A model generated the notes under the pieces. The model was given only the letters and a program-made list of their open reading frames with translations, ran no database searches and was not told the origin of the DNA. A DNA stretch of 64,000 nt from Pseudoalteromonas aurantia 208 (GTDB lineage Bacteria; Pseudomonadota; Gammaproteobacteria; Enterobacterales; Alteromonadaceae), in NCBI RefSeq assembly GCF_014858725.1, contig NZ_AQGV01000015.1, positions 186,001-250,000 of the forward strand, given 5' to 3'. Shown in pieces: positions 8,313-18,925 of the stretch (position 1 is its first letter; each line of letters starts with the position of its first letter). A program made the translations under genes and the position numbers.

Positions 8313-10040
8313 ATGAGTAAACCAACGATGATATTAAGTACGACTTTATTGGCAATATCCTGTGCTATTTCTGGCTGTGATAGCGATTCGAATTCTGCGA
8401 CAGCACCAACAGTCGAAAGTGATGGTGACTTATCTAGTCATGTAGTCGCAACAAAGGTGTTCACAAATGGTGAAGTGTATACGGTAAACCCTGAGCAGCC
8501 TTGGGCACAAGCTGTGGCACTCAAGGGAAACAAAATTATTTTTGTTGGTAATAACCAAGGCGTAAAAACGTATTTAGGGAAAAGTACCCACATTATTGAC
8601 CTTAAAGGGAAGATGATGATGCCAGGTTTTCATGATGTGCATATGCACCCTTTGGAGTCTGCATCTGCAGCAACGCAATTCACAATTCCTGCCTATGCAA
8701 GTGAAGGAGAATACATTGATGCGATTTACACAGCGTCAGTGCAAAATCCAGACGCTCAATGGTTAATTGGGTATGGCCATGAAATTACTTCTTTACTTGA
8801 AATGGAAAGCGCTCCTTTGTCGGTTATCAATGAAGCCGTAGCAGATCGGCCCGTCATCATTATGGAGCAAACTTCTCATTCGATGTGGGTGAATGGCAAA
8901 GCATTGCAACTTGCTGGTATTAATGTCAATAGCCAAGATCCTATTGGCGGAGTTTATGGCCGGGATGTTTCCGGAAAATTAGATGGTATTTTATATGATA
9001 ATGCCGGCAATCAAGTTATGGAATTAGCGATGAAGTCGCTGTCGAATGCACAGCAGCAAGATCATTCTGGCCTAATTGAATACACTATGCCTGAGCTAAA
9101 TAAAGCAGGGATCACTTCGATTAGTGATGCGCGCACTTATTGGCAGCGAGGTCACTTAGAAACGTGGCAGCAAGTTGAAAAGGACGATAAGTTGACATTA
9201 CGTGTCAGTTTGGGGTTATGGGCATATCCAGAAATGAATGATGAGCGCCAAATTTCAACGCTTAAGTCTTTGTACCAAAATGACCCACAGAGTTTGCTCA
9301 AAGTGGATCAAGTTAAGTTCTATATGGATGGTATTTTGGTTAATACGACTGCTGCGATGCATGAGCCATATGATACAAATTGGCTCGATTTGTATCAAAA
9401 TAAAGGCTTGAATTACTTTACGCAAAGTCGTTTGGAAAAGTATATTAAAGCGCTAGAGACTACAGGTTTTGATTTTAATATCCATGGAATTGGCGATAGA
9501 GGCATTCATGAAGCACTGAATGCTATTGAGCGCGCATCAAAGGGTGATGCTCGACATCGTATAACCCATTTGGAAGTTGTTAACCCAGAAGACTATACAC
9601 GTTTTGAAAAGCTGAATGTGATCGCTGATGCGCAAGTTGCAGGTGAGTTTACAGATCCTAACCATTGGCCTGATACCATACCACTGATAGGTAGCGAGCG
9701 CGCCCAAGACCTTGTGCCAATTAAAAATTTGCAGAGTGCAGGTGCTACCCTCACGCTCAGTAGTGACTGGAGTGTGAGTACTTTTAACCCATTTGTTGGC
9801 TTGAGTAATGCGATATCGAGGGCTCCACAAAACATTACACTTGCCCAAGCAATCGAAGCATATACAATAAATAGCGCTTATGCGATGCGTCAGGAGCAAG
9901 TGGTTGGTAGTATTGAGGTAGGAAAATTAGCAGATCTTGTTGTGCTAGACAGGAACCTGTTTGAGCAAAATGCATCTGAAATAAAAAATACCAAAGTTGA
10001 AATGACGTTACTAGACGGTGAGGTTGTGTATCAACGTTAA
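8313..10040 (+). CDS. Lipoprotein amidohydrolase, YtcJ/amidohydrolase_3 family
   Basis: 575 residues from the ATG at 8313, chosen because AAGGAG lies 6 bases upstream; a GTG at 8292 extends the frame but has no such site. A lipoprotein signal peptide ends at the lipobox ISGC (Cys22). The metal-binding HxH occurs in FHDVHMHPLE, with further His residues in FNIHGIGDRG and HRITHLEV and an Asp in LSSDWSVSTF, the set expected for this zinc hydrolase superfamily. Relatives hydrolyse amides, formamides or carbamates, but the substrate is unknown. Membrane tethering is less common in the family. It is divergent from the two-component system, its possible regulator. Confidence 0.87.
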   Translation: MSKPTMILSTTLLAISCAISGCDSDSNSATAPTVESDGDLSSHVVATKVFTNGEVYTVNPEQPWAQAVALKGNKIIFVGNNQGVKTYLGKSTHIIDLKGKMMMPGFHDVHMHPLESASAATQFTIPAYASEGEYIDAIYTASVQNPDAQWLIGYGHEITSLLEMESAPLSVINEAVADRPVIIMEQTSHSMWVNGKALQLAGINVNSQDPIGGVYGRDVSGKLDGILYDNAGNQVMELAMKSLSNAQQQDHSGLIEYTMPELNKAGITSISDARTYWQRGHLETWQQVEKDDKLTLRVSLGLWAYPEMNDERQISTLKSLYQNDPQSLLKVDQVKFYMDGILVNTTAAMHEPYDTNWLDLYQNKGLNYFTQSRLEKYIKALETTGFDFNIHGIGDRGIHEALNAIERASKGDARHRITHLEVVNPEDYTRFEKLNVIADAQVAGEFTDPNHWPDTIPLIGSERAQDLVPIKNLQSAGATLTLSSDWSVSTFNPFVGLSNAISRAPQNITLAQAIEAYTINSAYAMRQEQVVGSIEVGKLADLVVLDRNLFEQNASEIKNTKVEMTLLDGEVVYQR

Positions 10041-10065
10041 CTCATTGACTATATTTATGTAATAT

Positions 10066-10088
10066 AAGGGGAAAGAACGCCCCTTTTT
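10066..10088 (+). terminator. Rho-independent terminator
   Basis: A 6-bp stem (AAGGGG with CCCCTT) encloses an 8-nt loop and is followed by a short T run, 26 bases after the amidohydrolase stop codon. Confidence 0.7.
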
Positions 10089-10294
10089 CAATTCTGATTT
10101 AGTTCTTTGATTTAGCTCTGGGAAGTAGTTTGAATTTTGATGATAAATACCTTGCTAGGCTATACCGTTTTGTTACTCAATAAATCTCTCATAGCCGTGA
10201 TTCCTAATTTATACGCGATTTCTTATTCGACTGAGCTGTTACTTTTTTTCAAGGCACGTACAATATGCATATTTGAAATTATGTGTACATTATT

Positions 10295-11233
10295 ATGACC
10301 CCAGCAGCTCTAACAACGCTTGATCAGCACATTCGTGAGGTGAGTTATTTTGGTGATGAAGTGCGTCGCCTGTTTCATGGGCGAGGTCGGTTTTACCCTG
10401 GTTTAGAACAGCTCACTGTTGATTGGCTAAATGGACAAATATTAATTTCTTTGTTTAAAGAACCTTCAGTTGAATTTATTGATAAATTGACTCAACTAGT
10501 TGATAAATGGATGAAAATACCAATTTGGCAAGAGCAGGTTCGCAGTGTTTTATTGCATCACCGAAGCCGACAAGGTGCCCCTATGGATGTGCTATTTGGA
10601 GAGCTCACCCCAACTCAAGTAGTGATTGAGAATGGTTTAAAGTTTTCACTTGATTTAGGGTTAAAGCAAAATAATGGACTGTTTTTAGATATGAGAAACG
10701 GTCGAAAATGGGTAATGGAAAATGCCAGAGATAAAAATGTGCTCAACCTTTTTGCTTATACGTGTGGTTTTTCTGTGGCGGCAATCGCAGGAGGTGCGGC
10801 TCAGGTTGTCAATTTAGATATGGCAAAAGCAGCATTGAGTAAAGGAAGAGATAACCATCGTCTCAATGAACATGACACGGATAAAGTGAAATTTTTAGGT
10901 CATGATCTGTTTAAATCTTGGGGGAAATTGAAAAAGTCTGGACCTTATGATTTAGTCATAATTGACCCGCCAACATTTCAAAAAGGCAGCTTTGCTTTGA
11001 CTAAAGACTATAAAAAAATATTACGCCGTTTGCCTGAACTGTTGAAAAGCAACGCTTATGTACTAGCATGTGTGAATGATCCAAATTTAGAGTCACAGTT
11101 TTTGATAGATGAAATGTTAGAACAGGCGCCAGAAGTAACATTTGTTACGCGATTAAACAATCCGCCAGAGTTCGTTGATAATAATATTGAAGGAGGGTTG
11201 AAGAGCTTACTATTTTCATATGGCAAAATTTAA
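10295..11233 (+). CDS. Class I SAM-dependent methyltransferase, RlmI-like
   Basis: 312 residues from the ATG at 10295; a GTG 12 bases upstream is the alternative, and neither has a clear ribosome binding site. The C-terminal two-thirds is a Rossmann methyltransferase of the COG1092 type: LNLFAYTCGFSVAA (SAM loop), VVNLDMAKAAL (acidic ribose ligand) and DLVIIDPPTFQKGSF (catalytic DPP motif). Members methylate 23S rRNA cytosine or unknown nucleic-acid substrates. It lacks the N-terminal PUA domain of RlmI, so the target may differ. Its end is 3 bases from the convergent YbaK gene. Confidence 0.87.
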   Translation: MTPAALTTLDQHIREVSYFGDEVRRLFHGRGRFYPGLEQLTVDWLNGQILISLFKEPSVEFIDKLTQLVDKWMKIPIWQEQVRSVLLHHRSRQGAPMDVLFGELTPTQVVIENGLKFSLDLGLKQNNGLFLDMRNGRKWVMENARDKNVLNLFAYTCGFSVAAIAGGAAQVVNLDMAKAALSKGRDNHRLNEHDTDKVKFLGHDLFKSWGKLKKSGPYDLVIIDPPTFQKGSFALTKDYKKILRRLPELLKSNAYVLACVNDPNLESQFLIDEMLEQAPEVTFVTRLNNPPEFVDNNIEGGLKSLLFSYGKI

Positions 11234-11236
11234 TGT

Positions 11237-11719
11237 TTATTTTGCAAGCTCTATCCATACGCCTTGAGTCAGTAGGTTAAAGTTACAGGCTTTAAGCTCA
11301 AAGACTGCATTGGGCGTCCCTGCGGCTGCCCAAATGACATTATAGTTTTTTAGTTCATTATCTAATATTGTGATGACTCGCTTATTTAATGCAACAGGAG
11401 GGACGCCGCCGATTGCATATCCAATTTTTTCCTTAACAAACTTGGCATCAGCCTTGTCTAATTCAATTCCTGTTGCGGCAAATACTTTGTCTTTACAGAC
11501 CGCGTGCTTTCCAGAAGTGACGACTAATACTGGCTCCCCCGACTCTCTATTTTTGAAAATGAGAGATTTGGCTATTTGAGCGATATCACAGCCTAGGGCT
11601 TGCGATGCATCGAACGCAGTTCTAGTTGAATATGGGAGTTGTTTAACGACAAATGCGATATCAAATTGTGCAAGGTAGTCTTGCACTCGTTGGGCACTTC
11701 CTTTTAGCGTAGTTGACAT
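11237..11719 (-). CDS. ybaK: YbaK/EbsC-family aminoacyl-tRNA deacylase
   Basis: 160 residues matching the single-domain YbaK family: AQIAKSLIFK with the catalytic-site Lys, the conserved VVTSGKHAVCKDK stretch, IGGVPPVAL (the Gly-rich substrate loop) and WAAAGTPNAVFEL. E. coli YbaK hydrolyses Cys-tRNA(Pro) in trans to ProRS, and relatives have other mischarged targets. Cytosolic. It converges with the methyltransferase gene, with only 3 bp between the stops. Family is clear; exact tRNA specificity is inferred. Confidence 0.9.
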   Translation of the reverse strand: MSTTLKGSAQRVQDYLAQFDIAFVVKQLPYSTRTAFDASQALGCDIAQIAKSLIFKNRESGEPVLVVTSGKHAVCKDKVFAATGIELDKADAKFVKEKIGYAIGGVPPVALNKRVITILDNELKNYNVIWAAAGTPNAVFELKACNFNLLTQGVWIELAK

Positions 11720-12488
11720 CTTAACCTCACTCGGGCGGGAGACTTACTGGTTGCGTATTGTATTTATATCGAATGGGCATGTGATATTCAAGCTTGTGTT
11801 ACATTCTGCAAGCTTTTGCAATGCTAGAAAATAAAATTAACTCGCAAAATTTAGCTAAATATTACTAGTTTTTGTTTTGGAAACGTAAATTTTATGGGGT
11901 TATTTAGATAAATTTAAATTTGAGATGCAACCCAACCGTGAGAATATTTCATGTTTTTATTGACAAATAATAATACTCTAGGGTGCTGAAATATAGGGTT
12001 TTAAGTTAAGTGTATTGACATAATGTTGTTGCTTTACCTACTTACTTAAGGACTCTGTTTAGGATATTCATCAAGATTCCGTTAATTGACCTGTTATTTA
12101 GACAGAATCATTTTTTACATAACACGTGATGAATGTGTGTTTTACGGTAGTAAGCGGCTTTGTTTAGCACTTTTGCAAAAAATGCACGATAAGAAAAATG
12201 TTGACCTAGTATTAGAGTGTAGGGCTAATACGTGTATTTTTAAATGAGTAACCGCTTCGATGAATGTGCAGTACTGCCGGTAAGAGTATGCATCAAATCT
12301 TGATTTATGTCCTAACTATAGAAACCAAAATAAGCAAGTGTGGCTTTATATTAGAATTGTTCAATCTGTATGGTTGTAAATTGATCTATATATCCTAAAG
12401 TGTAGTTAGAATTAGATGGTTTTGACTGAGTAGGTTGTGCAGTAAGTCAGCATCATCAGGGATGTTGTTAGCTGGTTTGAAGGAATAT
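11720..12488. other. Long intergenic region, nothing definite
   Basis: 769 bp upstream of the hybrid kinase and of the YbaK gene, which is transcribed away to the left. I find no frame with a plausible start, no tRNA and no riboswitch consensus. It probably holds the two divergent promoters. Its length is more than promoters need. Confidence 0.4.
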
Positions 12489-15400
12489 ATGTACTCTCGT
12501 TACGCAATGCGACTTAAGCGGATGTCGGTACCATTCATCTTGTTGGTGCTAATTGGTACGCTGATCATATCTTTGTTCTTTTTTGAACAGAAAATTCAAC
12601 GTGAGGCCCAACAAAGTGTTGATGAGTCTTTGACATTTTTATTGAAAAATAAAAAACAGCACTTGTCTGAATATATTCAAATAAATAGTGACTTTTTATT
12701 TTTTTTGTTAGATACCCCACCGATACAAGGCGTTTCCCGAGCGTTGTTGAATGAAGGGGTAGACCCCGTTGATGGTATAACTGTAACACGTTGGAAAGAG
12801 CGGCTAAGTACTATTTTTCAGTCAATGATGCACACTTATACTGATATTCGGCAATTGAGGTTAATTGATAGCAGCGATGGTGATGAGCTGGTCAGGGTTG
12901 ATCGTTTCGGTGGTATTGTTAAAGTACAACTTGAACCTAAGTTACAAAATAAAGCAAGCAAAGATTACTTTACTGAAACGCTAAAATTAAATGAAAGAAG
13001 CTTGTACATATCTCAATTAGATCTAAATAAAGAGCGTGGTAAAATAGTACACCCTATCGAGCCTACGTTAAGGTTTGCGTTACCTGTTTATAATGATGAT
13101 AACGTATTACTTACTGTACTGGTATTAAACCTCAATGCCGAAGAGCTATTACAAAATCTATACAGCAACGTAGAACCAGCGTTACAGTTATTACTGTTAA
13201 CCCAAACGGGTCATTTCATTTATCATTTTGACGAGGCATTACGCTTTAGCCGTGATCTGAGCCCAGATACAACATGGCAATCTTTATATTCAAAAGAGCC
13301 TTGGCTGCATGGCGGCCTATCTCTTGTCACGTTAAAGAAGGATGAAAAGCAGCAGTTTATTTCAAAAGAGGGAGTTTTAAGAACATCATCGAGTGACCAG
13401 CATGGTTTAATTAAAATTATGGTGGCTATGCCTATTTCAACGTACACAGAATTATTATTTGAAAAGAGATTGAGTACTTATGGTTTGCTTGTGGTGCTGA
13501 GTTTGATCTTTGTGATTGTTTTGACAATTATATGGTTCTACTTTAAAAGCTCTCAAAAACTTATCGACACTCAGTCAGAATTTGCAGATATTATTGATGG
13601 GGCTTCTGGTGGCATTATTGGTTTTAATACGAAGCTACAAATAACCAGCTTTAATCGCACCGCGGAGCGGTTTTTTCCTGAATTGGCGCGCAATATTGGT
13701 ATTGGGTATAAAATCTTAGAGCCGTATGTGGAACAAGGTTTTTTCCACCATGTATTAAATCAAGTCAGTAAAAGTCAAGTAATTAGCCCTTTAGAGGTCA
13801 CTTTAGAGCGTGAAGAAGAGCAGGTTATTGACCTTGAGTTTACTATTTCTCCCATTCGAAATGCCAATACAACGATAAAAGGGTTTGCTTTATTCATTAC
13901 AGATGTGACCGCTCAGAATAAGGCCAAAGACAAGATTAAGAATAATAATGCATTACTAGAGCAGCAAGTCACAGAGCGAACTGCAGAGCTTGAAAGTGCG
14001 AAAAAACGAGCTGAGGAAGCGTCCAACATAAAAAGCTCATTCATCTCAAGTATTAGCCATGAAATGAGAACCCCCCTCAATGGCATTCTGGGCACATTAA
14101 ACTTGGTGTGTAGAGATGTCGTATCTAAACAACAAAAGAGTTACTTAGATATGATGAAAACCAGTGCACAAACATTAACGAGTTTAATTAATGATATTTT
14201 GGATTTATCAAAAATTGAAGCTGGGAAATTGGAGCTAGATAGTGAATTGTTTGATCCTATTTCTTTGTTGGAGCATGTCACTTCATCTATAGGGGTAAAA
14301 GCACAAGAAAAGCAATTAGATTATCAATTAGATGCTCTAGATATTGAGTATTTAGGGCTATTTGGTGATGCGAGTAGATTGAAGCAGGTGTTGTATAATC
14401 TATTAAGTAATGCAATTAAGTTCACGGATAAAGGTGGCGTATATGTAGTTTCAAAAACGGTGACAGATAGCGAGTATGTTTGGCTTGAAATAAATGTGCG
14501 TGATACGGGCGTTGGCATCTCGAGAGAAAATTATAATAAGTTGTTTCAAGCATTTTCTCAAGAATCTGCAACAGTCACAAGTCGATATGGTGGTACTGGC
14601 CTTGGATTATCTATTTGTAAACAACTGTGTAAACTGATGGGAGGAGATATCTCTTTTTCTTCAGAGAAAGGTTGTGGCAGTGAGTTTATATTGCGGTTGC
14701 CCTACCCTATTGAAAGTGCCAAACCACTTCATGTTATGCCTGTATTATCAGGCACTCGTGTTTACATTGAAAGCCCATCTCCTGAATTCGTTCAGTTTTT
14801 AGAAAAGCTAACGACCCGTTTTGCAGGCGAAGTAACGCATCAAGATAACGCTGATTATTGGTTTATCGATGCACCAAGTGGTGCTATGGAACGACATATT
14901 AAACATCCGTTGGCGAGTAAACGCTGCTGTGTATTTTATGATGCGATGAATTGTACTGTACCAGCTAATGTTCGTGCGAGTGTGGCCAAACCAATACGTT
15001 ATCTCGATGTATTGGTATTAATTAATAAAGATAAAGCGAATATCATGTTTGATTTGATAGAAGACAATCAGCCTAATCCGCAAGAGCCCGAACAGTACCG
15101 ATCGCTGAAAGGAAAGGTTGTTATGGTGGTAGATGATAATCAAATTAATCTTGAGGTAGCAAAAGGAATGTTGGTGTCACAAGGTATCGATGTATTGATG
15201 GCAAATTCTGGAATTGATTTATTAGATAAGCTTAATGTGGCAGCAGCCCAGTCTTTGGAGATTATGGCAATTTTGATGGATTGTAACATGCCATTAATGG
15301 ATGGCTATGAAGCGACGAGTGCCGTTCGCGCTGGAAAAGGCACCGAGTACTACCGAAATATACCTATCATTGCGATGACCGCAGGTACTATGTCGGGTGA

Positions 15401-15902
15401 AAGAGAGCGCTGTTTGTCTATCGGCATGAATAATTACATCACTAAGCCGGTAAACCCCGATAACTTGTTCAGTACATTGATACTATATATCTCTGATGAT
15501 ATTGAGCGTGGAATAGAAAGTTCCACGACCTTTTTGGAAGTGCTTGAAGATGAGCAAACCCTCAACATTGAAGATGCATTAGAGCGCATGCAAGGTGATA
15601 AATCACTATATTTAATGATTTGTGAGTTATTTTTGGCTGACGCCCCTGCCAAGTTTGATGAAATAGCACTGGCAATAAAGAACGAAGCGCACGAAGAAAT
15701 TAGACATTTAGCGCATGCGATTAGAGGTCAATCAGGTGATGTAGGTGCAGAAAAACTATTCTCGCTGGCGGTAGTGCTTGAAGAGGATGCTTGTACACAA
15801 CGAACGATTGCTATTTATGAGGCGACGTACAACAAAATGCTTGAAGAGCTAATACGAGTCAATAAAAAGATCGATAGTATGCGTCATGTTAAAGCGAGCT
15901 GA
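12489..15902 (+). CDS. Hybrid sensor histidine kinase (PAS-HisKA-HATPase-REC-Hpt)
   Basis: 1137 residues from the ATG at 12489, which has GAAGGA 4 bases upstream; the frame is open from a TTG at 12435 without such a site. Order: TM helix (about 14-31), periplasmic Cache-like sensor (about 32-325), second TM (about 327-352), PAS domain, coiled coil, DHp with H524 (SISHEMRTPLNG), ATPase with an N-box near 633 (LYNLLSNAIKF) and G-boxes (GGTGLGLSI), a degenerate segment, receiver with D931 (LMDCNMP), and Hpt with H1076 (HAIRGQSGDVGA). This is the BarA/ArcB-type phosphorelay layout. No partner regulator is adjacent. Confidence 0.93.
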   Translation: MYSRYAMRLKRMSVPFILLVLIGTLIISLFFFEQKIQREAQQSVDESLTFLLKNKKQHLSEYIQINSDFLFFLLDTPPIQGVSRALLNEGVDPVDGITVTRWKERLSTIFQSMMHTYTDIRQLRLIDSSDGDELVRVDRFGGIVKVQLEPKLQNKASKDYFTETLKLNERSLYISQLDLNKERGKIVHPIEPTLRFALPVYNDDNVLLTVLVLNLNAEELLQNLYSNVEPALQLLLLTQTGHFIYHFDEALRFSRDLSPDTTWQSLYSKEPWLHGGLSLVTLKKDEKQQFISKEGVLRTSSSDQHGLIKIMVAMPISTYTELLFEKRLSTYGLLVVLSLIFVIVLTIIWFYFKSSQKLIDTQSEFADIIDGASGGIIGFNTKLQITSFNRTAERFFPELARNIGIGYKILEPYVEQGFFHHVLNQVSKSQVISPLEVTLEREEEQVIDLEFTISPIRNANTTIKGFALFITDVTAQNKAKDKIKNNNALLEQQVTERTAELESAKKRAEEASNIKSSFISSISHEMRTPLNGILGTLNLVCRDVVSKQQKSYLDMMKTSAQTLTSLINDILDLSKIEAGKLELDSELFDPISLLEHVTSSIGVKAQEKQLDYQLDALDIEYLGLFGDASRLKQVLYNLLSNAIKFTDKGGVYVVSKTVTDSEYVWLEINVRDTGVGISRENYNKLFQAFSQESATVTSRYGGTGLGLSICKQLCKLMGGDISFSSEKGCGSEFILRLPYPIESAKPLHVMPVLSGTRVYIESPSPEFVQFLEKLTTRFAGEVTHQDNADYWFIDAPSGAMERHIKHPLASKRCCVFYDAMNCTVPANVRASVAKPIRYLDVLVLINKDKANIMFDLIEDNQPNPQEPEQYRSLKGKVVMVVDDNQINLEVAKGMLVSQGIDVLMANSGIDLLDKLNVAAAQSLEIMAILMDCNMPLMDGYEATSAVRAGKGTEYYRNIPIIAMTAGTMSGERERCLSIGMNNYITKPVNPDNLFSTLILYISDDIERGIESSTTFLEVLEDEQTLNIEDALERMQGDKSLYLMICELFLADAPAKFDEIALAIKNEAHEEIRHLAHAIRGQSGDVGAEKLFSLAVVLEEDACTQRTIAIYEATYNKMLEELIRVNKKIDSMRHVKAS

Positions 15903-15938
15903 AATAGTTGTTTTGCGCGCTGTTGATATTACTTATGT

Positions 15939-16511
15939 TTACGGGAGCCAATCATAGTCCATCTGCCGTGCAGTTTTATGGGCTATGTCTTTACCAAACT
16001 TAGATTGAATGATTGATAAGCTCATATCTATCCCAGCCGCTATCCCCGCAGAGCTAGTAAAATTTTGATCTACAACAAAGCGTTGGTTTTTTATTACTTC
16101 TAGTTCTGGGTAACTATGTTGGAGGTCACTCACATCACTCCAGTGCGTGGTGACCTTTTTTCCATCAATAATACCTGCTTGAGCAAATAGAAATACGCCT
16201 GTACATACTGATGCGCATGCGGGAGTGTGCCTCGCTGTTTCGGCCAACCATCTAAGGACTGTGGGGTTTTTTATGATACCTGTGTGTATACCTCCTGCAG
16301 CGATAAGTAAATCGAATTTCGGGTGACCATGAATACTGTAATGGGGGTTGACACTCAGTCCTCCCCTTGCTTTTACAGGGGAATGAGTTGGTGCGATTAA
16401 ACTGACATTAATATGTTGTTCGGTAAAGCGGTTAGCAGTGCAAAATACCTCAAAAGGCCCACAAAAATCGAGTACTTCAACATTGTCATATATAAATATA
16501 CCGATTTCCAT
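15939..16511 (-). CDS. DJ-1/PfpI-family protein (GlxA/InhA-like)
   Basis: 190 residues, one class I glutamine-amidotransferase-like domain. The nucleophile-elbow Cys is C103 in CASVCTGVFLFAQAG. The N-terminal motif IGIFIYDNVEVLDFCGPFEVF and the GG segment (LLIAAGGIHTG) match the branch containing isonitrile hydratase and the N-terminal half of GlxA-type AraC regulators. No AraC domain follows, so this is a stand-alone enzyme-like protein. Substrate unknown. It converges with the hybrid kinase gene. Confidence 0.85.
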   Translation of the reverse strand: MEIGIFIYDNVEVLDFCGPFEVFCTANRFTEQHINVSLIAPTHSPVKARGGLSVNPHYSIHGHPKFDLLIAAGGIHTGIIKNPTVLRWLAETARHTPACASVCTGVFLFAQAGIIDGKKVTTHWSDVSDLQHSYPELEVIKNQRFVVDQNFTSSAGIAAGIDMSLSIIQSKFGKDIAHKTARQMDYDWLP

Positions 16512-16688
16512 ATTTATACCAAGATCAGTTTCTTACTAACTTGCATCAATATGAGGACAATTGCAACAGTCATTTTTATTGACCGTGATAAATTGGCTTT
16601 TGCCGCGAATTGATTGCATGTTTTGATAGTAATATTAGACTAACGCCCATTGAAGGTTGTAGACATAACTAAATTGAAAGAGAACAAT

Positions 16689-18851
16689 ATGATTAAATCA
16701 ACAATAACGGCGCTAAGTGTTGCTGTTGTTATCGGCTTAAGTGGCTGTAACAATACGTCAGAACCACAAGGAACTGATACGGTGAAAAAAGCAAATTATT
16801 CAAATGTTCTATTACAAGAATTCTCAGGCCCATTTCAGGGCGTTCCACAGTTCGACAAGATGAACCTTGTAGATTTGAAACCTGCATTAGAAATGGGGAT
16901 GGCTGAACATTTGGCTGATGTAGATAAAATAGCAAACAACCCTGCATCACCAACATTTGATAACACCATTGCAGAATTAGAGCGAGCAGGGAAAAGCTTA
17001 GATCGCGTTTTTACGTATTACGGTATTTGGAGAAATAATAAGTCATCAGCCGAAGCGCGTGAATTGCAAAAAGAAATAGCGCCTAAGCTTTCGGTGTATG
17101 ACTCAAAAATAATACAAAATAGTAAGTTATTTAATCGTGTTAAAGCGGTTTTTAATAGTGATGAGTATAAAGCATTAACACCTGAGCAGCAGCGTATTAC
17201 TTGGCTAACTTATAATAGTTTTGCTCGAAATGGCGCTACATTACAAGGTAATGCAAAATTACGTTACGCAGCAATTAATCAGCAATTAGCCTCTTTGCAA
17301 ACGAAGTTTTCTAGTAATGTCCTCGCTGATGAGGAAAGCTATGTTGTTTATTTAAATGCATCTCAATTATCAGGTTTACCGAAGTCATTTGTGGTAGGTG
17401 CGGCAGCGGCAGCTGCGGAGCGAGGCAAAGTTGGTCAATATGCAATAACAAACTCTCGTTCATCTATGGATCCGTTTTTAACCTACTCAACAGAGCGCTC
17501 ACTTAGAGAGCAGGTATGGAAAAATTATTACAACCGAGGTGGGAATGGCGATCAATATGATAATAATGGAATAATTAAAGAAATCTTAACGCTACGCCAT
17601 GAACGAGTACAGTTGTTGGGGTACGAGAACTACGCACAATGGCGTTTAGAAGATAGAATGGCGAAAACACCAGAGAATGCTAAGGCATTAATGGACCAAG
17701 TTTGGCCTGCGGCTGTTGCACGCGTAAAGGAAGAAGTTGCAGATATGCAGGCGATAGCGGATAAAGAAGAGGTAAAAATAACAATTGAACCTTGGGATTA
17801 TCGCTTTTACTCAGAAAAAGTCCGTAAAGACAAGTATGCTTTAGATTCAAATGAAGTGAAGCAATACTTACAACTCGATAAACTTCGCGAGGCCATGTTT
17901 TATGTCGCTGGGCGACTGTTTAATTTTGAGTTTTCAGAGGTGGTAGATGGTTCGGTGCCTGTGTATCACGATGATGTACGTGTCTGGGAAGTAAAAGATA
18001 AGGCGTCAGGTAAACATGTCGGATTATGGTATTTAGATCCATTTGCGAGAAAAGGAAAGCGTTCAGGTGCTTGGGCAAATACATTTAGAAGTTATACCAC
18101 GATGGATGGTGAAACTAATGTGTTGAGCACGAACAACTCTAACTTTGTAAAAGGGCCAGAAGGTAAAGCAACATTAATTTCTTGGTCTGATGCACAAACG
18201 TACTTCCATGAATTTGGTCATGCATTACATTTTTTATCTGCTGATGTTGTCTATCCTCAATCACATTCTGGTGTGCGTGATTACACTGAGTTTCAATCAC
18301 AGCTACTTGAGCGTTGGTTAACAACTGATGAAGTGATTAATCAATTCCTAGTGCACCATGAAACGGGTAAACCGATACCCAAAGAGCTGGTCGCTAAGAT
18401 TAAGAAGTCAGCAACCTTTAATCAAGGCTTCTCTACAACTGAGTATATGGGTTCAGCAATAATGGACTTATTATATCATAGTACGGATCCGACAAAGATT
18501 GACCCCGCTAAATTTGAAAAAGAGCAACTGACAAAGTTGGGTATGCCTGCGGAGTTGGTAATGCGTCATCGCAGCACTCACTTTGGGCATATTTTTTCAA
18601 GTGAAGGATATGCAGCAGCATATTATGGATACTTGTGGGCTGAGGTTTTAACTTCAGATGCTGCTGAGGCGTTTGCTGATGCGCCAGGTGGGTTTTATGA
18701 TGAAGCACTGGCAAATAAGTTGGTTAAACACCTATTTTCGGTCAGAAATGCGATGGATCCAGCTCAAGCTTATCGTTTGTTTCGTGGACGAGATGCGGAT
18801 GTTAGCGCACTAATGCGCGACCGAGGCTTCCCTGTTAAGCAATCAGATTAA
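16689..18851 (+). CDS. Lipoprotein M3-family peptidyl-dipeptidase (Dcp-like)
   Basis: 720 residues from the ATG at 16689; an in-frame TTG at 16650 would disrupt the signal peptide. A lipobox GLSGC follows a short hydrophobic stretch. The zinc motif HEFGH is at H507-H511 (TYFHEFGHALHFL), as in peptidyl-dipeptidase Dcp and oligopeptidase A, and the C-terminal substrate-binding HRSTHFGHIFSSEGYAAAYY segment is typical. E. coli Dcp is soluble and removes C-terminal dipeptides. Here the lipobox suggests an envelope-anchored enzyme for peptide utilisation. Confidence 0.93.
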   Translation: MIKSTITALSVAVVIGLSGCNNTSEPQGTDTVKKANYSNVLLQEFSGPFQGVPQFDKMNLVDLKPALEMGMAEHLADVDKIANNPASPTFDNTIAELERAGKSLDRVFTYYGIWRNNKSSAEARELQKEIAPKLSVYDSKIIQNSKLFNRVKAVFNSDEYKALTPEQQRITWLTYNSFARNGATLQGNAKLRYAAINQQLASLQTKFSSNVLADEESYVVYLNASQLSGLPKSFVVGAAAAAAERGKVGQYAITNSRSSMDPFLTYSTERSLREQVWKNYYNRGGNGDQYDNNGIIKEILTLRHERVQLLGYENYAQWRLEDRMAKTPENAKALMDQVWPAAVARVKEEVADMQAIADKEEVKITIEPWDYRFYSEKVRKDKYALDSNEVKQYLQLDKLREAMFYVAGRLFNFEFSEVVDGSVPVYHDDVRVWEVKDKASGKHVGLWYLDPFARKGKRSGAWANTFRSYTTMDGETNVLSTNNSNFVKGPEGKATLISWSDAQTYFHEFGHALHFLSADVVYPQSHSGVRDYTEFQSQLLERWLTTDEVINQFLVHHETGKPIPKELVAKIKKSATFNQGFSTTEYMGSAIMDLLYHSTDPTKIDPAKFEKEQLTKLGMPAELVMRHRSTHFGHIFSSEGYAAAYYGYLWAEVLTSDAAEAFADAPGGFYDEALANKLVKHLFSVRNAMDPAQAYRLFRGRDADVSALMRDRGFPVKQSD

Positions 18852-18861
18852 ATAAGTTTTG

Positions 18862-18889
18862 AAGAGAGCTCACAATAGTGGGTTCTCTT
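18862..18889. terminator. Hairpin between convergent genes, possible terminator
   Basis: A 12-bp stem with two G-T wobbles and a 4-nt AATA loop, just after the M3 peptidase stop. No long T run follows on either strand, so terminator activity is uncertain. Confidence 0.45.
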
Positions 18890-18925
18890 AAATTATGTGC
18901 TTATATCTGGCGAGGGGACGAATTG

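Noticed and set aside
12435..12488. TTG start for the hybrid kinase
   Set aside because: No ribosome binding site; the ATG at 12489 has GAAGGA upstream and sits just before the first membrane helix.
12000..12488. c-di-GMP riboswitch upstream of the kinase
   Set aside because: The conserved GEMM segments are not found in this stretch or upstream of the cyclase.
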